From positions 1 through 17,389 of the forward strand of contig DAIDJA010000002.1 in NCBI GenBank assembly GCA_027451605.1: 17,389 bases of DNA, in the 5' to 3' direction. The translations under genes and the position numbers were made by a program. The notes under the pieces are model-generated. The model did not search any database, was not told where the DNA came from, and was given only the letters and a program-made list of their open reading frames with translations. The DNA is from Acidimicrobiales bacterium. Lineage in GTDB: Bacteria > Actinomycetota > Acidimicrobiia > Acidimicrobiales > JABEUL01. Positions 15,613 to 17,389 of the stretch are shown one piece after another (positions within the stretch are counted from its first letter, which is position 1; the number at the start of each line of letters is the position of its first letter).

Positions 15613-17124
15613 TTATCGATTTCTAAATTTAATTAGTTTTTTGGCCATAGGTTCCAACCATGAAGCGATCGGCATCCACTGTATCTCGGTCTTTAAATTA
15701 AATCTGTCATAAGCAACCGACTTAATCTGTGACATTTCTCGCAGACCCTCCTCTCCGTGAGTTCTGCCAATACCGGATTCCCTCACTCCGCCGAACGGAA
15801 GAGCTGAAATTGCATATGATACCATCGTGTCATTTACGCAAACATTTCCTGCCTGCATGTTTCTGACAAAATATTCAATCCTGGTGCTGTTCTTCGACCA
15901 AACCGACGAATTTAGACCATAAACCGAATCATTGGCTAATTTAAGACCTTCTTCATCATCTTTAAACTTCATGATGGGCAAAACGGGTCCGAACGTTTCC
16001 TGGGTCATAATATCCATCGTATGATCGACGTCAACTAACACGGCCGGAGAAATTGACGCTCGAGAGTTTACTATTACATCTTCTCCGCCGACCAAAACCT
16101 TAGCTCCTCTGTCGACAGCATCTTTTAGGTGACGTTTAACTATGTCGGTTTGACGTTGCCATGTCATTGCACCCAGATCCATGCCGGAGCCTTCTCCTTG
16201 ACGAAGTTTTGAGGTCAGATCCACCACCTTTTCCACGAATTTATCAAAAATCTTTTCATGAACATATACCCTCTCAACTGCCATACAGGTCTGACCGGAA
16301 TTAGTAAATGCTCCCCAGACTGCTCCGCGAGCAGCTCTGTCAATATTTGCGTCTTCCAATACCACCATCGGGTCTTTACCACCAAGTTCGAGAACTACAG
16401 GAGTTAAGGTTTCGGAAGCAACGGCCATTACATGCTTGCCTGTCTTAACTGAACCCGTAAATGCAACTTTGTCGACGCCCGAGCGGACCAAATATTCACC
16501 AACGAAACCAGATCCGACAACCACTTGGACCAAATTTTCAAACTCGCCGTATTTCTGTCCCACCCTCTTAAATATTTCACCGACTTTTATGCCTACATGA
16601 GGCGTAACTTCAGAAGGCTTTACCACTACTGTATTTCCCGCAAAAAGGGCGGCCATAATCGGACCCATCGAAAGTGTTAGCGGATAGTTCCAAGGTGAAA
16701 TTATTCCAACCACACCTAAAGGTTGATAACGAATCTCTCCGCGCTTATGAGCCATAAGTAAGCCGGTAGATACCCGCTGATTTCCTAAAATTCTGTCGAC
16801 ATTATTTTCGTACCACTTTATTAATTCAAGGGTCACCAAAATTTCATTAACAAGAGCTTCGACTGGAATTTTGCCGGTATCAGCCACTATTACATCCACA
16901 ATCTCGTCTATAGAATTGGCAATTTCTTTACGCACTTTGCGCAAATATAAAACCCGTTCTCTGATCGTTAGTTTGGACCATTTCGAAAAACACTCTCTGG
17001 ATGTTGCTACCGCCTTGTTAACTTCATCAACGGTGGCATCTTTTAAGTCGGGATGAAGCTGTTCCAAAAGGCTCATTTGCTTTGTTTCAACCGTTTCCGA
17101 TTTTGGATCAATTACTGAAGTCAT
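15613..17124 (-). CDS. NAD(P)-dependent aldehyde dehydrogenase
   Basis: This is a full-length ALDH of 503 residues that oxidises an aldehyde to the acid. Key residues are visible: SPWNYP with N146, the coenzyme loop FTGSVKTG (222-229), the general base E246 in LELGGKDP, the nucleophile C280 in NSGQTCMAVERVYV and QETFGPVLP near 379. The C-terminal tail, with WMPIASWLEPMAKKLIKFRNR, is basic and amphipathic, as in some fatty or medium-chain aldehyde dehydrogenases that sit on membranes. The substrate is not set by sequence; a fatty or other hydrophobic aldehyde would suit the neighbours. The ATG at 17124 is preceded by AGGAGG and AATAA, a strong ribosome site. Confidence 0.92.
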   Translation of the reverse strand: MTSVIDPKSETVETKQMSLLEQLHPDLKDATVDEVNKAVATSRECFSKWSKLTIRERVLYLRKVRKEIANSIDEIVDVIVADTGKIPVEALVNEILVTLELIKWYENNVDRILGNQRVSTGLLMAHKRGEIRYQPLGVVGIISPWNYPLTLSMGPIMAALFAGNTVVVKPSEVTPHVGIKVGEIFKRVGQKYGEFENLVQVVVGSGFVGEYLVRSGVDKVAFTGSVKTGKHVMAVASETLTPVVLELGGKDPMVVLEDANIDRAARGAVWGAFTNSGQTCMAVERVYVHEKIFDKFVEKVVDLTSKLRQGEGSGMDLGAMTWQRQTDIVKRHLKDAVDRGAKVLVGGEDVIVNSRASISPAVLVDVDHTMDIMTQETFGPVLPIMKFKDDEEGLKLANDSVYGLNSSVWSKNSTRIEYFVRNMQAGNVCVNDTMVSYAISALPFGGVRESGIGRTHGEEGLREMSQIKSVAYDRFNLKTEIQWMPIASWLEPMAKKLIKFRNR

Positions 17125-17140
17125 TTATTCCTCCTGAGTA

Positions 17141-17162
17141 ATTACGCAATTTAGTGCATAAT
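17141..17162 (-). promoter_or_regulatory. Inverted repeat upstream of the aldehyde dehydrogenase gene
   Basis: ATTACGCA (17141-17148) and TGCATAAT (17155-17162) match as inverted arms at seven of eight positions around six bases, just ahead of the ribosome site. It resembles an operator. Read on the minus strand it shares ATTATG and ACTAAATT with the palindrome at 2228-2254. The remaining bases to 17389 are AT-rich with no gene seen. Confidence 0.4.
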
Positions 17163-17389
17163 TTAGAAATCACTTTGACCAATGGGGCCATATTCAAAAT
17201 ACATAGTAAATTTTAGCCAATATTTATAATTCATTTCCAAATAAAACGCTTAATCGATAAATTTGAGCAACATTTAAAGCATCTAAACAACGAGTATCGG
17301 TCGAGTGTTTTTATGCGTTGACGTATTTACTAAACTTGGTTAAAGTTCCTTGAAACAATCACATATAAAAACGCTTCTTCTGGCCATAT

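Noticed and set aside
1..17389. CRISPR array, tRNA/rRNA genes, transposase or integrase
   Set aside because: No regular spaced repeats, no cloverleaf-like sequence and no recombinase motifs were seen in reading the window.

Overview
The window joins two kinds of DNA. Bases 1 to about 683 are GC-rich (36 of 60 G+C in the first 60 bases, 49 of 60 at 601-660) and hold the 3' part of a gene for an RNA-directed NYN/LOTUS protein. From about 684 onward the DNA is AT-rich (16 of 60 G+C at 781-840) and stays so to the end. The break is so sharp, inside the last codons of that gene, that a chimeric contig join or a recent insertion edge should be considered. The organism of the AT-rich part cannot be named. 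It is a low-GC bacterium using the standard code, with a flavin/iron-sulfur-rich accessory gene set. The AGPS-like oxidase, the CFA-family methyltransferase and apparently leaderless promoters fit an actinobacterium-like or candidate-phylum genome from a metagenome, but this is only inference.

Region 776-6330 is a lipid/sulfur-nitrogen block. A cyclopropane-fatty-acid-type methyltransferase and a siroheme nitrite/sulfite reductase lie on the + strand. Converging on them is a minus-strand pair: an alkyl-DHAP-synthase-like FAD oxidase and a small DUF4345-like membrane protein. The reductase is unusual because both halves keep a complete cysteine quartet. It appears to be read from a leaderless promoter that overlaps a perfect 27-base palindrome. 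Region 6307-8000 holds a broken GT-C-type polytopic membrane protein gene (in-frame stop plus frameshift).

Region 8127-15441 is the most interesting part. A minus-strand operon encodes a ferritin-like diiron oxidase/oxygenase, a small protein that may be an SCP2-like lipid carrier, and a 2[4Fe-4S] ferredoxin with an extra zinc-ribbon-like cysteine-rich tail. Its promoter carries a perfect TTACATT-N4-AATGTAA palindrome at the expected transcription start. Next is an Rrf2-family Fe-S regulator with a long C-terminal extension that looks like an SRPBCC/CoxG-type ligand-binding domain. Divergent from it are a NosR/NapH-like polyferredoxin membrane protein and a ferredoxin-GltD-flavodoxin fusion, closed by a strong intrinsic terminator.

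The working model is inferred. NADPH and/or quinol electrons pass through the GltD fusion and the NosR-like protein to ferredoxin or flavodoxin. These reduce the diiron enzyme, which acts on a hydrophobic substrate presented by the small carrier-like protein. The Rrf2-SRPBCC protein would sense redox/NO/O2 state and perhaps the hydrophobic compound. A convergent aldehyde dehydrogenase (15613-17124) and the lipid genes upstream are consistent with lipid chain or ether-lipid chemistry, but no substrate is shown by the sequence. No tRNA, rRNA, CRISPR, transposase or integrase was seen.
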